Shown here one piece after another: positions 23,123-31,176 of a stretch of 48,146 nt of DNA. The DNA is from Joyebacterum sp964521425. GTDB taxonomy: Bacteria > Joyebacterota > Joyebacteria > Joyebacterales > Joyebacteraceae. Every line of letters begins with the position of its first letter. Within the stretch, counting starts at the first letter, position 1. The stretch is from contig CAZFRO010000017.1 in assembly GCA_964521425.1 (NCBI GenBank), forward strand, positions 1 to 48,146. Direction: 5' to 3'. A program made the translations under genes and the position numbers. The notes under the pieces are model-generated. The model did not search any database and was not told the origin of the DNA. It saw only the letters and a list, made by a program, of their open reading frames with translations.

Positions 23123-25972
23123 CTACTTGAGGAGCGTCATCTTCCTGACGGCGTTCGCCGTATCCGTATCGAGTCGCGCGAAGTAGATGCCCGATGCGAG
23201 CCTCTCAGCATTCCGGTTCGTTCCGTCCCAGACCGCCACGTGAGGCCCGGCTGCGAGCGGCTCATCAACAAGTGTTGCGACCATCCTCCCCGCCACATCG
23301 TAGATCGTGAGTGTTGCATGCTCGGCATCCGTCGGGATGGTGAACGCGATCCTTGTCATGGGATTGAACGGGTTCGGGTAGTTCTGTGCAATACCGAATC
23401 GGCCGACCTCTCCAGCGTCAGCAACTCCGGTCGATCCCTCGAACCATGCGAGAACGCGAGCCACCAGGCTCCGCTGGTTGTTGGGGATCGTGTTCTCCAC
23501 CTTGACGGTCTCGAACGGGAACGATAGGAAGGCGATCTTGTGACCGCTCTCCTCAAGCCTTATCCCTCTCGTTGTACCGGATGCCGTGAAGATCGGCTCA
23601 GCGGGGCCTGAGGCCGAGATGACATCGCTCAGGCTCGGAGGGAATGGTCCGCTCAGGAGTCCGAGCGACATGCCGTCCGAGATCGGGTCGGCTGCGACGC
23701 CCGCGACGATGAAGCACCCGCTGTCGGACGTCCACGAGTCGATGTGGAGGTAGTTCTGGATGAAGTCGTTTGAGGCAGCGCGGCTCGAGAGGTACTCCAT
23801 GCTCGAGAGCATGAGATTGCCGCCGCCGTCCAGATAGTCGATGAGATTCTGCTCGTCTCCGGCTCCGATGCCGGTCGCATCACCATCGGCCGTTGTCCAG
23901 AGGACGGCCCAGTGCGATGAGAGAAGCGTGGCCGTGGGGCGACCGAGTACTGCGGTGTCCCATGTCCGGACCGCATAGCCCGTGTCGGCGAGTGCGGTCT
24001 CCATATAGCTCTCGTACGGGGCGCCGTCGTCGTCATCCACGAGGAGGACGGACGGGAGACCGACGAAAGTCGCGAATGCCGTGTTTGCCTCGACGCTACC
24101 GTCTCCCAGGCTTGTGGCGGTGAATCCCGTCAGCGCCATGCCGGTGGCCGTACCGACCGTGTCCGTCATACGCACGTCCACGAGCGCCACCTCGGCGGCG
24201 GACATCGTGAGGTCGGTGGCGGAAGAGAGCCAGGCGCCGCCGTTCACGCGGTACTCGGCAGTCCAGTCACCCGCCGTGATTCCCGCCGGGAGCTCATCCT
24301 GAGATACCGTCAGAGTCGCCGTGTCGGTCACGGTGCCGGAGTTCGTGAGTGTCGCCGCGTAGATGATCGATGCTGCCGGCTCGATCTCGGCTGCGAACGC
24401 AGGCGCATCGACATCAAGGTCGAATAGCATCAGTTCGAAGTCGAATGTCATGGTGGAACTCGATCCGCTGATGTTCACGAACGCCGCGTCTGAGTCCTCA
24501 CCGTCCCACCATTTCGTGTCCGGGTAGCTCGTCGGCGAGCACTCCGGATAGCGTGTGGAGTGGTAGAGATCCTCCCCATCTCCGTTGTTTCTGTTGTTCT
24601 CGAGGTCCCAGTCGCCGTCGGCCTGGACGAGCGTGACCAGGTAGTGGTACTCCGGCGTCTGCTGCTGATACTCGTTGTTCCCAGTTGTGTCGATGTGCCA
24701 GATGGCGAGACCGGAATCCGTGATGCCCGCATCGCGGCCAGTCGGCTGCCGGTTCTCAAGGAGGAAGTACTCGTTCGGATGGCCGGGCTTCTCAAACCTA
24801 TACATCACGTTCCCGGCGACAGGGGCTGAGAGCCCGACCGTGGGCGTCCAGAGTTCGGTGACGTCCGCCCAACCTGCGTCGAGTTTCAGATGCCCACACG
24901 GTTCGTTCGGGTTCGTGCCGTATGCACCCGCGCACATCAGGCAGTACACGCCGACACCAGCGGAGTCACCGCCGTAGTCGTAGAGGTCGGGCCACCCCAT
25001 GAGCATGTGCCCGTTCTCGTGGCAGAATGTGCCAAGCGAAAGCTGGCTCCCGACGTTGGTGATCTGGTAGCGCTGCGTGCAGACGCCGTCGGCACACCAC
25101 TCGTACCACCCGGCGTGCGGCCAGAGGCCCTCCGCCCAGTTGTTCCAGGTGTTCCCTGCATAGAAGCAGTTGACGGCATCGACGATACCGTCGCCGTTGG
25201 AGTCGTAGTCACTGAAGTCGAATCCCGCGGCGTCGAGGTCGGCGAGCGCCTCAGCGATGAGTTCCCGCGCGCGCTGGCCGTACGGAATGCTCGGGTTGGT
25301 GTAGTAGGCCTTGGTGTTCTGCGCCCGGTAGTACTGCGGCGGCACGTAGTTGGTGTATGTGAGGAGTCCCTCTGAGACATCATAGAAGTAGTCGCGTACC
25401 GATCCGTTGTTGCCGTATCCGCCGTAGCCGGGCAGGTTGCAGTAGTCGTCGAAGTTCGCGGCCGGGATGGTCCCGACGTCATCCGAGAAGTCCACGATGA
25501 GCGTTATCCCGACGACATCGCCGGTGGTCGTACTGGAGCGTCCCGACAGCAGTGGTGAAGTCAGTGTCGACTGCTGCCGATACTCGAACTCCTCACGGGT
25601 GCGGTGGGCCTGCTCGCGTACCGCATCCTTGGAGATGCGGATGTGCTTCTCGATGTCACCTGGAGGTCCATCACTCGCAGGCACTCCGGTAGAGATGAGG
25701 CTGCGTCCGCCCGCTGCCAGCCGCGCGTAGCACAGGAATCCCGATTCCTCGTCACGCGTCACCGTGTACCCGTCGAGGGTCTCGCCGTGCGCGAAGTACT
25801 CGTCGCCCCACACGCGGACCTCAAGGGCGGAGCCGTCAGGCTGTCCTATGAGGACTGACTCGCCGTTCATGGGAGCCGCCTCTGCAACGACGGTTGGTAG
25901 AAGGGCGCATACTGAGACGATGATGGCTAGTCCGGCCATACGGCCAAGCGCCGTCACGAGGTTCCTCATCAT
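23123..25972 (-). CDS. Secreted M6-family metalloprotease with FlgD-like sorting domain
   Basis: 949 residues from ATG 25972 (GGGAGG four bases before; the next ATG is at 25969). The signal peptide ends near residue 33 (VVAEAAP). Residues 36-130 look like a propeptide (the usual 'GETLDGYTVTRDEESGFLCYARL' region). The catalytic domain contains 'GSVRDYFYDVSEGLLTY', 'DSNGDGIVDAVNCFYAG' (Ca2+-binding style) and the zinc site CHENGHMLMGWPDLYD with H318, E319 and H322, the M6 HExxHxxGxPD form. A CARDB-like or Ig-like segment and a GATase-like 'VLLVDDDDGAPYESYMETAL' domain follow. The last 85 residues (NYPNPFNPMTRIAF..., ASGIYFARL, KMTLLK) form the FlgD-like sorting domain. It should be an extracellular, surface-attached or released protease. 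Confidence 0.9.
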   Translation of the reverse strand: MMRNLVTALGRMAGLAIIVSVCALLPTVVAEAAPMNGESVLIGQPDGSALEVRVWGDEYFAHGETLDGYTVTRDEESGFLCYARLAAGGRSLISTGVPASDGPPGDIEKHIRISKDAVREQAHRTREEFEYRQQSTLTSPLLSGRSSTTTGDVVGITLIVDFSDDVGTIPAANFDDYCNLPGYGGYGNNGSVRDYFYDVSEGLLTYTNYVPPQYYRAQNTKAYYTNPSIPYGQRARELIAEALADLDAAGFDFSDYDSNGDGIVDAVNCFYAGNTWNNWAEGLWPHAGWYEWCADGVCTQRYQITNVGSQLSLGTFCHENGHMLMGWPDLYDYGGDSAGVGVYCLMCAGAYGTNPNEPCGHLKLDAGWADVTELWTPTVGLSAPVAGNVMYRFEKPGHPNEYFLLENRQPTGRDAGITDSGLAIWHIDTTGNNEYQQQTPEYHYLVTLVQADGDWDLENNRNNGDGEDLYHSTRYPECSPTSYPDTKWWDGEDSDAAFVNISGSSSTMTFDFELMLFDLDVDAPAFAAEIEPAASIIYAATLTNSGTVTDTATLTVSQDELPAGITAGDWTAEYRVNGGAWLSSATDLTMSAAEVALVDVRMTDTVGTATGMALTGFTATSLGDGSVEANTAFATFVGLPSVLLVDDDDGAPYESYMETALADTGYAVRTWDTAVLGRPTATLLSSHWAVLWTTADGDATGIGAGDEQNLIDYLDGGGNLMLSSMEYLSSRAASNDFIQNYLHIDSWTSDSGCFIVAGVAADPISDGMSLGLLSGPFPPSLSDVISASGPAEPIFTASGTTRGIRLEESGHKIAFLSFPFETVKVENTIPNNQRSLVARVLAWFEGSTGVADAGEVGRFGIAQNYPNPFNPMTRIAFTIPTDAEHATLTIYDVAGRMVATLVDEPLAAGPHVAVWDGTNRNAERLASGIYFARLDTDTANAVRKMTLLK

Positions 25973-26053
25973 GGTGCCTCCCATTCGTGCCTTCAGTGGT
26001 GTCGTTTCCGTCCCGATGACGTAGCAGACTGTCGTAAGAAACTGCCATTACAC

Positions 26054-26082
26054 AGTTTACCATATATAGCTCTGATGCGCAA
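26054..26082 (-). promoter_or_regulatory. Possible promoter for the M6 protease gene
   Basis: The minus strand reads TTGCGC (26082-26077), 17 bases, TAAACT (26059-26054), with an AT-rich TATATA inside the spacer. The leader would be about 75 nt. Confidence 0.4.
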
Positions 26083-26146
26083 ATCGCCGTTGCGTTGCGA
26101 GGTTTGATGGGGGGATGGACTGAGTCCGGAGGGTGAGATGTGGCGC

Positions 26147-26171
26147 GGGCATTCGCATCTCACGAATGCCC
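26147..26171 (-). terminator. Hairpin after the small membrane protein gene
   Basis: GGGCATTCG (26147-26155) pairs perfectly with CGAATGCCC (26163-26171) around a seven-base loop, 50 bases beyond the stop at 26222. There is no U-run, so intrinsic termination is uncertain. The rest of 26083-26221 shows nothing else I can name. Confidence 0.4.
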
Positions 26172-26221
26172 AGAGATCCGGGGCGACACGGGCCGTTCCA
26201 TGTCACCTGTGTAGGTGGATA

Positions 26222-26446
26222 TCAAGCGCGGCGGCCACGCAGAAACGCGGAGATGGCCACCAGTGACACGACCTGAGCGATAACCACTACCACCAGCGTG
26301 ATCCACACGCTTGCCCACTCGAGCGCCAGATTCGACTCCTGTCCTTGTGCGATGTCGAATAGCGCCAGGACGGCCAGGACGACCATGACGATCGCGAAGA
26401 AACCGAGGACGACTGCCGCGAATGCTATGTAGCTGGTCCTCTTCAC
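26222..26446 (-). CDS. Small two-helix membrane protein, function unknown
   Basis: 74 residues from a GTG at 26446, six bases after GGGAGG, so the start is well supported (the open frame begins nine codons earlier). Two hydrophobic helices cover about residues 6-30 (IAFAAVVLGFFAIVMVVLAVLALF) and 42-66 (VWITLVVVVIAQVVSLVAISAF), separated by a short acidic loop. The tail is Arg-rich (LRGRRA), probably cytoplasmic. I recognise no family. It follows the 216-residue membrane protein by 70 bases on the same strand and may be co-transcribed with it. Confidence 0.6.
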   Translation of the reverse strand: MKRTSYIAFAAVVLGFFAIVMVVLAVLALFDIAQGQESNLALEWASVWITLVVVVIAQVVSLVAISAFLRGRRA

Positions 26447-26516
26447 AGGATTCCTCCCTGCGGGATCCCACACTGGACGGACCCTCCAGCATGGGCCTCG
26501 CCACTCAGGGCAGCTG

Positions 26517-27167
26517 CTAACGATCGCTCGTGTGACCGAGCGCGTTCGCGGCTTCGTTCATTCGCTCCTCAAGTTGTCGTACGCGCTGCTCGATGTCCGC
26601 GAGCCCTTCGCCGTCTCCGATGCCCCGACCACCAGGTGATGCCGGGATCGCCTGATGGCGCACGAACCGGACATAGCCGAGCGCCAAGGTGATCACGAGT
26701 GCAACGGTCATGACGATGAACCGGGCGACAGATGTGTTGGTGGCAATGATCCACCCGACACCGTAGACCATCGTGAAGACGCCGCCGAGCAACAGGCCAT
26801 TGCTGATCACCGGCAGCTGATCGGCGCGCAAGAGAGACACGGCCATGGCGAGAGTTGCGAGCAGAATGAGGATGATGCTCGTGCTTCGGCCCCATGCTCT
26901 CTGAACCACCTCTGCAGCGTCTCTCAACTCGTCTCGCTCATTGTCGAGTTCCTGGATCCGCTCCCGATCCGCAGTCGTCAGCTCATCCGGATGTCGTGAG
27001 TCCCTGATCGCCTCTTCCTGGTGGTGGAGGTCCTGGATCCGGAGATCAGACTCCGTCGGGGCCGGGTGGAACGTATATACACCTACTCCAACAAACGCGG
27101 TCACCATCAGACCAAGAAAGAAGGAGAAGATCGTCCGCAGCCCACCGCTTCGTCGCACGTCTGCCAT
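26517..27167 (-). CDS. Membrane protein with periplasmic and C-terminal coiled coils, function unknown
   Basis: 216 residues; ATG at 27167 after AGGAGG. One N-terminal membrane helix (about 11-32), then a charged coiled-coil stretch (about 38-90: DLHHQEEAIRDSRHPDEL..., RIQELDNERDELRDAAEVV). Three further helices follow (about 95-111, 120-140 and 147-166), then a cytoplasmic tail ending in a second coiled coil (ADIEQRVRQLEERMNEAANAL). This layout resembles small scaffold or sensor membrane proteins, but no named family is recognised. It sits directly after the beta-helix gene and before the two-helix protein. Confidence 0.65.
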   Translation of the reverse strand: MADVRRSGGLRTIFSFFLGLMVTAFVGVGVYTFHPAPTESDLRIQDLHHQEEAIRDSRHPDELTTADRERIQELDNERDELRDAAEVVQRAWGRSTSIILILLATLAMAVSLLRADQLPVISNGLLLGGVFTMVYGVGWIIATNTSVARFIVMTVALVITLALGYVRFVRHQAIPASPGGRGIGDGEGLADIEQRVRQLEERMNEAANALGHTSDR

Positions 27168-27187
27168 GGTGATCCTCCTGGGTTCGA

Positions 27188-28042
27188 TTATCGATACATG
27201 GCTTTGATGGTACCCCAGCTCGCGCTTTCCACGGGGCTGTCACAACCGACGTCCAATGCTCCGATGAGACCACATGAAGGAGGACCGTTGTCCGCCGCAC
27301 AGGGTGAGAACTCATGCAGCGTGAAGTCGCTGTTGGGCGCATCGCAGAAGAGCGGATCCTCGGAGAAGTTACTGTCAAACGTAAGTTGCCAGGCGATGTG
27401 GCCCACCCAGTCGCCACCCACGTTGCCATAGATGTCACAGCAACTCAGTACAGGCACAGTGTCTTCATCGAAGCAGTAGATGGCCTCTCCCGCCTCGCTG
27501 AACGCAATGATGCAGTCCGTCAGCGTCGGAGTGGAGATCGACGAGCACAGTATCGCACCGCCGAGCCAGCTGCCCTCGTTGTGGACGAACGTGCAGCCCA
27601 AAACCAGGGGTGAGGCGGCAGAGTAGCAGTACAAGCCGCCGCCGCTGACGGACAGGTTCCCCTCAAACGTGCACTCCGTGAGCGTGGGACCGGCGGAGAA
27701 GCAGCAGTACAGGCCGCCACCGGACGTGGCCTCGTTTTCCACGAAGGTACAGGACGTAAGCGTGCCGTAGGCATTCCAGAAGCACGCACCTCCCCCATTC
27801 TCGGCCTGATTCCCCACGAACGTGCAGGCCGTGATCGCCGGATCGATGGAGAACCCAACATAGAGCCCGCCGCCGTAGTCGGCCTCATTCCCAATAAACA
27901 CGCACTCCGTGAGCGGCAGAAAGGAGCTCTCGTAGAACATCCCGCCACCAGAGTCGTCCGGGTATGAACCCGCCGTGAGATCTCCAGTGAACGTAAAGCC
28001 AGTGATGCTGGCCTGGCTATCCACGTACTGGCAGATGATCAC
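27188..28042 (-). CDS. Right-handed beta-helix surface protein, N-terminus lost
   Basis: About 284 codons from a GTG at 28042 with no ribosome-binding site; the frame stays open a few codons further up (28063). At least five parallel beta-helix coils repeat the pattern C-[TV]-F-x-x-N-x2-x-x-x-G-G-G-[LA]-[YC], as in polymorphic-outer-membrane-like and pectate-lyase-fold proteins. A low-complexity end region ('DNGPPSCGLIGALDVGC') precedes the last residues SPVESASWGTIKAMYR, nearly identical to the end of the protein at 2490. The signal peptide and first coils are missing from this frame; they lie in a different frame at 28062-28187. I take this as a degraded or mis-assembled exported protein. 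Confidence 0.75.
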   Translation of the reverse strand: MIICQYVDSQASITGFTFTGDLTAGSYPDDSGGGMFYESSFLPLTECVFIGNEADYGGGLYVGFSIDPAITACTFVGNQAENGGGACFWNAYGTLTSCTFVENEATSGGGLYCCFSAGPTLTECTFEGNLSVSGGGLYCYSAASPLVLGCTFVHNEGSWLGGAILCSSISTPTLTDCIIAFSEAGEAIYCFDEDTVPVLSCCDIYGNVGGDWVGHIAWQLTFDSNFSEDPLFCDAPNSDFTLHEFSPCAADNGPPSCGLIGALDVGCDSPVESASWGTIKAMYR

Positions 28043-28061
28043 CCGGCCTTCCTGCTGCGCA

Positions 28062-28187
28062 TCAGGCGGATGCGGCGGTTATCCCGGCCTGGATGGTCGA
28101 CTGCTCACCCGGAACATGGATGGTGGTCGCCACAGCCGAGTGGGCCACGAACAACATGAACGCCAACACCAGTAGCAGCTTGCTCGT
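28062..28187 (-). pseudogene. Out-of-frame signal-peptide fragment of the beta-helix gene
   Basis: This frame encodes TSKLLLVLAFMLFVAHSAVA then TTIHVPGEQSTIQAGITAASA, the usual opening of exported beta-helix proteins, and stops with TGA at 28062. The main frame then resumes at 28063 one base out of phase, and the 50-60 residues normally found between these parts are absent. An AGGAGG lies six bases before an ACG (28187-28185) exactly where an ATG start would be expected. Loss of both start codon and reading frame suggests decay, unless these are assembly errors. The rest of the gap to the ArsR gene contains no other gene. Confidence 0.6.
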
Positions 28188-28282
28188 AGTTCTCCTCCTG
28201 GTTCCGCCATAGTCCCTCTTCCGATGGCCCCACTCTACAAGACCGTGCAGCCAATTGCACACATTGTTGCTCAAACTGGTCC

Positions 28283-28311
28283 TTGACTCCTGCTCGGTAG
28301 TTTGATAGTTT
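28283..28311 (+). promoter_or_regulatory. Promoter and candidate operator of the sulfide operon
   Basis: TTGACT (28283-28288), 17 bases, TAGTTT (28306-28311). Over the -10 region lies a hexamer repeated every eight bases: TAGTTT at 28298, TAGTTT at 28306, TAGTGC at 28314. This is a plausible binding site for the ArsR-type regulator encoded directly downstream. Confidence 0.45.
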
Positions 28312-28342
28312 AGTAGTGCTTAAACCAACGGAGGATGCCCTT

Positions 28343-28669
28343 ATGGCTCGCACAATGGAAGAAATCAAACAACGGTTCGCAAACCGCGAGGACGTCTGTC
28401 GGAATGTGATCGATATCCTCTCGCTCATGTCCAACAAGACGCGCTTCCGCATCCTCTGCATGCTGGCAGAGGGTGATTTCTGCGTGACCGAGATCGTCGA
28501 CACGATTCAGATGGGAAAGCTGAGCAACATCTCGCAGCAGCTTCGGATCCTGACCCTGGCCGGCTCGCTCGAGAAGACCAGGGAGAAGCAGCGCGTCATC
28601 TATCATCTTCGCGACCGCAGACTGGCCACCCTGATTGAGACTCTCGAGAAGCAATTCACATAGGAGATA
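28343..28669 (+). CDS. ArsR-family transcriptional regulator
   Basis: The ATG at 28343 follows GGAGG by eight bases and gives 106 residues to the stop ending before the SQR gene. A winged helix-turn-helix fold is evident: 'DILSLMSNKTRFRILCMLAEGDFCVTEIVDTIQM' (helices 2-3), recognition helix 'KLSNISQQLRILTLAGSLEKTREKQRVIYHL', then a short C-terminal helix. Cys19, Cys39 and Cys46 are present, but there is no Cys in the last helix, so the two-Cys persulfide switch of SqrR/BigR type is not obvious. As first gene before SQR and sulfur-transfer genes, it is most likely the repressor of this operon, responding to sulfide-derived sulfur or metal. The ligand is unknown. Confidence 0.85.
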
Positions 28670-28676
28670 TACCCCC

Positions 28677-29927
28677 GTGAAGCAACTCGTAATACTCGGC
28701 GCAGGCACTGCCGGCACGATGATGGCCAACCACCTCCACAGAAAACTCGACAAGAAGCAGTGGGCGTTGACGATTGTCGACGAGCACTCCACCCACTACT
28801 ACCAGCCGGGCCTCCTGTTCATCCCCTTCGGGTCGTACGAGGAGAAGGACATCGCCAAGCCGAAGACCGCCTTCCTTCCTAAGAGCGTCACACACGTTCA
28901 GGAGGGGATCGATCGTATCAAGCCGGAGGATCGCGAAGTCCTCCTGAGAAACGGTGACAAGCTGACCTATGACATCCTGATCATCGCCACCGGCGCCAAG
29001 ACGGTGCCCAGCGAGACCGAGGGAATGCTTGGGGATGCATGGCAGCGCGACATCTTCGACTTCTACACGATCGAAGGCGCGAAGGCGTTGCGTGAGCGGT
29101 TCAAGAGTTGGAAGGGCGGCAAGCTGGTCGTGCACCTGAACGAGATGCCGATCAAGTGTCCGGTTGCTCCTCTCGAGTTCACGCTCCTGGCGGAAGCCTT
29201 CTGCACCAAACAGGGCGTGCGCGACGAGACGGAGATCCGCTACCTCTCCCCCCTCTCGGAGGCCTTCACCAAGCACAACTGCGCAGTCGTGCTTGGGAGC
29301 ATGCTGGATGATAAGCGGATCGACTTCGTGGCAGACTTCCAGTGCGAACGCATTGATGCCGAGAGCAAGAAGCTCATCTCATATGACGGCAGGGAAGTCG
29401 AATACGACCTCCTGGTCACCGTCCCCACCAACATGGGTGACCCGTGCATCGAGCGCTCCGGACTGGGCGATGACCTCAACTTCGTACCGACCGATATGCA
29501 CACCCTGCAGTCGAAGGCACATGAGAACATCTTCGTGATCGGTGATGCAACGAACCTGCCGAGTTCCAAGGCCGGATCCGTGGCGCACTTCCAGGCGGAG
29601 GTGCTGACCGACAACATCCAGCGCTTCATAGCCGGGCGTCCGCTCGATCCGGGGTTTGACGGACACGCGAACTGCTTCATCGAGTCGGGGTACAAGAAGG
29701 CCTTTCTCATCGACTTCAACTACGACGTCGAACCGCTCGAGGGAGCCTTCCCGCTGCCGGTGCTGGGACCATTCAAGCTGCTCAAAGAAACATGGATCAA
29801 CCACATGGGCAAGCTCGCCTTCCGGTGGATCTACTGGAACATGTTGCTGAAGGGAATCCCCATGCCGGGGATCACCCCGACCATGACGATGGCGGGCAAG
29901 AAAGTCGATAAGACGAGAGGAGCATAG
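28677..29927 (+). CDS. sqr: Sulfide:quinone oxidoreductase-like flavoprotein
   Basis: 416 residues from GTG at 28677, ten bases after TAGGAG and right behind the regulator. FAD-binding GAGTAG (residues 8-13), 'DEHSTHYYQPGLLFIPFG' (typical SQR), 'ATGAKTVP', and 'FVIGDATNLPSSKAGSVAHFQAE'. The two redox Cys that form the persulfide/trisulfide bridge are in place as C161 (KCPVAPLE) and C333 (ANCFIESG); the third Cys of classical SQRs near residue 125 is absent. An amphipathic C-terminal part (WINHMGKLAFRWIYWNMLLKG) would sit on the membrane. It oxidises H2S to sulfane sulfur and reduces quinone. The next two genes encode likely sulfur acceptors. Confidence 0.88.
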   Translation: MKQLVILGAGTAGTMMANHLHRKLDKKQWALTIVDEHSTHYYQPGLLFIPFGSYEEKDIAKPKTAFLPKSVTHVQEGIDRIKPEDREVLLRNGDKLTYDILIIATGAKTVPSETEGMLGDAWQRDIFDFYTIEGAKALRERFKSWKGGKLVVHLNEMPIKCPVAPLEFTLLAEAFCTKQGVRDETEIRYLSPLSEAFTKHNCAVVLGSMLDDKRIDFVADFQCERIDAESKKLISYDGREVEYDLLVTVPTNMGDPCIERSGLGDDLNFVPTDMHTLQSKAHENIFVIGDATNLPSSKAGSVAHFQAEVLTDNIQRFIAGRPLDPGFDGHANCFIESGYKKAFLIDFNYDVEPLEGAFPLPVLGPFKLLKETWINHMGKLAFRWIYWNMLLKGIPMPGITPTMTMAGKKVDKTRGA

Positions 29928-29931
29928 ACAC

Positions 29932-30249
29932 ATGCCAAGTGCCACGATCGCAGGCGTCACCGTAGATGTGAACGAAGAGGGCTACATGACCGACCCCAGT
30001 CAGTGGACTCGGGCCATCGGCGAGGCCATTGCGGCTGAGCTTGAGATTACTCCGATGACTGAGTCGCACTGGAAGTTGATCGACTTCCTGCAGAAGGACT
30101 ACGCCGAGCAGGGCCAGATGCCCAGCATCCGGCGCGTCAAGAACGCGGGAGGCATTCCGACCAAGGAGCTATACACGCTCTATCCGGATGGTCCACTGAA
30201 GAAGGCGTCCAGGATCGCGGGGCTGCCCAAGCCCTCCAGCTGCATCTAA
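29932..30249 (+). CDS. TusE/DsrC-family sulfur-carrier protein with a single C-terminal Cys
   Basis: 105 residues; ATG after GAGGAG, four bases downstream of SQR. It matches the DsrC/TusE fold throughout: 'VDVNEEGYMTDPSQWTRAIGEAIAAELEI', 'ESHWKLIDFLQKDYAEQGQMPSIR', and the flexible tail KKASRIAGLPKPSSCI. The penultimate Cys (C104) that carries persulfide is present. The second Cys of true DsrC, eleven residues before it, is Ser93 here. That makes it a TusE-like carrier rather than a trisulfide-forming DsrC. It probably accepts sulfane sulfur from SQR or the DsrE-like protein. No dsrAB or sHdr genes are visible nearby. Confidence 0.88.
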   Translation: MPSATIAGVTVDVNEEGYMTDPSQWTRAIGEAIAAELEITPMTESHWKLIDFLQKDYAEQGQMPSIRRVKNAGGIPTKELYTLYPDGPLKKASRIAGLPKPSSCI

Positions 30250-30268
30250 CACGACAGGAGATTGCGTC

Positions 30269-30769
30269 ATGTCAGAAGCAAACGGCAAGATCAAGAAGGT
30301 CTCTATTGTGTGTTCCAAGGGGTCGCTGGAAGGCATCTATCCGGCGCTCATCATGGCCAACGGGGCGCGGATGGAGGGCATTGAAGCTTCGGTCTTCTTC
30401 ACGTTCTTCGGTCTCTACGCCATCCTCAAGAAGTTCAACACGAAGATCAAGATCGCTACCGTCGGCAATCCCGCCATGCGTGTACCCGACGCCAAGGGCA
30501 TGCTGCTTCCGACCATCATTGGTGCGATCCCGGGGATGTCCACATTCGCGACACACATGATGCAGAAGGAGATGGAGCAGCTCGACATTCCGCCCGTTCC
30601 AGAGTTCCTGGAGATGATCCATGACGCCGGCGGCCGTCTCTATGCCTGCAAGGCCACGGTCGACATGTTCCATCTGAAGCCGGAAGACTTCTGCGACGAG
30701 GTCGAGAAGGTCCTGACCGTCGGCGAGTTCTACGAGATGTCAGCCGGCGCGCAGATCATCTTCACGTAA
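30269..30769 (+). CDS. DsrE/DsrE2-family sulfurtransferase-like protein
   Basis: 166 residues; ATG after ACAGGAG. It opens 'KKVSIVCSKGSLEGIYPALIMANGARMEGIEASVFFTFFGLYAI', the DsrE/F fold with a Cys at residue 15. A hydrophobic segment follows (GMLLPTIIGAIPGMSTFATHMM), as in the DsrE2 subgroup. A second Cys lies in 'GGRLYACKATVDMFHLKPEDF' (about 126), the position that carries persulfide in DsrE2/DsrE3-type proteins. It probably relays sulfur between SQR and the TusE-like protein. Last gene of the operon; a stem GCAGCCG/CGGCTGC (30793-30825) lies just after it but has no U-run. Confidence 0.85.
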   Translation: MSEANGKIKKVSIVCSKGSLEGIYPALIMANGARMEGIEASVFFTFFGLYAILKKFNTKIKIATVGNPAMRVPDAKGMLLPTIIGAIPGMSTFATHMMQKEMEQLDIPPVPEFLEMIHDAGGRLYACKATVDMFHLKPEDFCDEVEKVLTVGEFYEMSAGAQIIFT

Positions 30770-30899
30770 GAGATCAAGATTCGGCTCACCTGGCAGCCGG
30801 CGGGACAGACGAACTCGTCGGCTGCACACTCCATCCAATCCACAGCACTACAGGAATCTCTATCTGCGGCTGGTCCAGATGAATACGTGGTCCAGCGGA

Positions 30900-31176
30900 T
30901 AAGCTCGCCTCGAGCTGGTCCATGGCGACGCACCTCCGGACGGAGCTGGTGCTGCCGGCGCTGGAGTCGGCGTTGTGGCGGCGGCGTCCCGAAGGGGTGA
31001 TCCACCACTCGGACCAGGGCTGCCAGTACACGTCGATCGCGTTCGGGCAGCGGTGCCGGGAGGCCGGTGTGCGGCCTTCGACAGGCTCGGTGGGCGACTG
31101 CTTCGACAACGCCATGGCCGAGTCGCTCTTCGCGACGCTTGATGGTGACGGCGCCAGCCGCAGTCACCAGGAGTAG
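30900..31176 (+). pseudogene. IS3-family transposase (OrfB) fragment
   Basis: The frame encodes 'GVIHHSDQGCQYTSIAFGQRCREAGVRPS' and 'GSVGDCFDNAMAESLFATL', the second Asp and the Glu regions of the IS3 DDE integrase core, preceded by SWSMATHLRTELVLPALESALWRRR. Similarity starts abruptly near 30900 and stops after FATL (about 31137), where an unrelated tail reaches a stop at 31174-31176. The first catalytic Asp, OrfA and both terminal repeats are missing, so it is a dead remnant. Confidence 0.8.

Noticed and set aside
30793..30825. GCAGCCG/CGGCTGC hairpin right after the DsrE-like gene as an operon terminator
   Set aside because: The loop is 19 bases and no U-run follows. It also lies in possible remains of an exported-protein gene.
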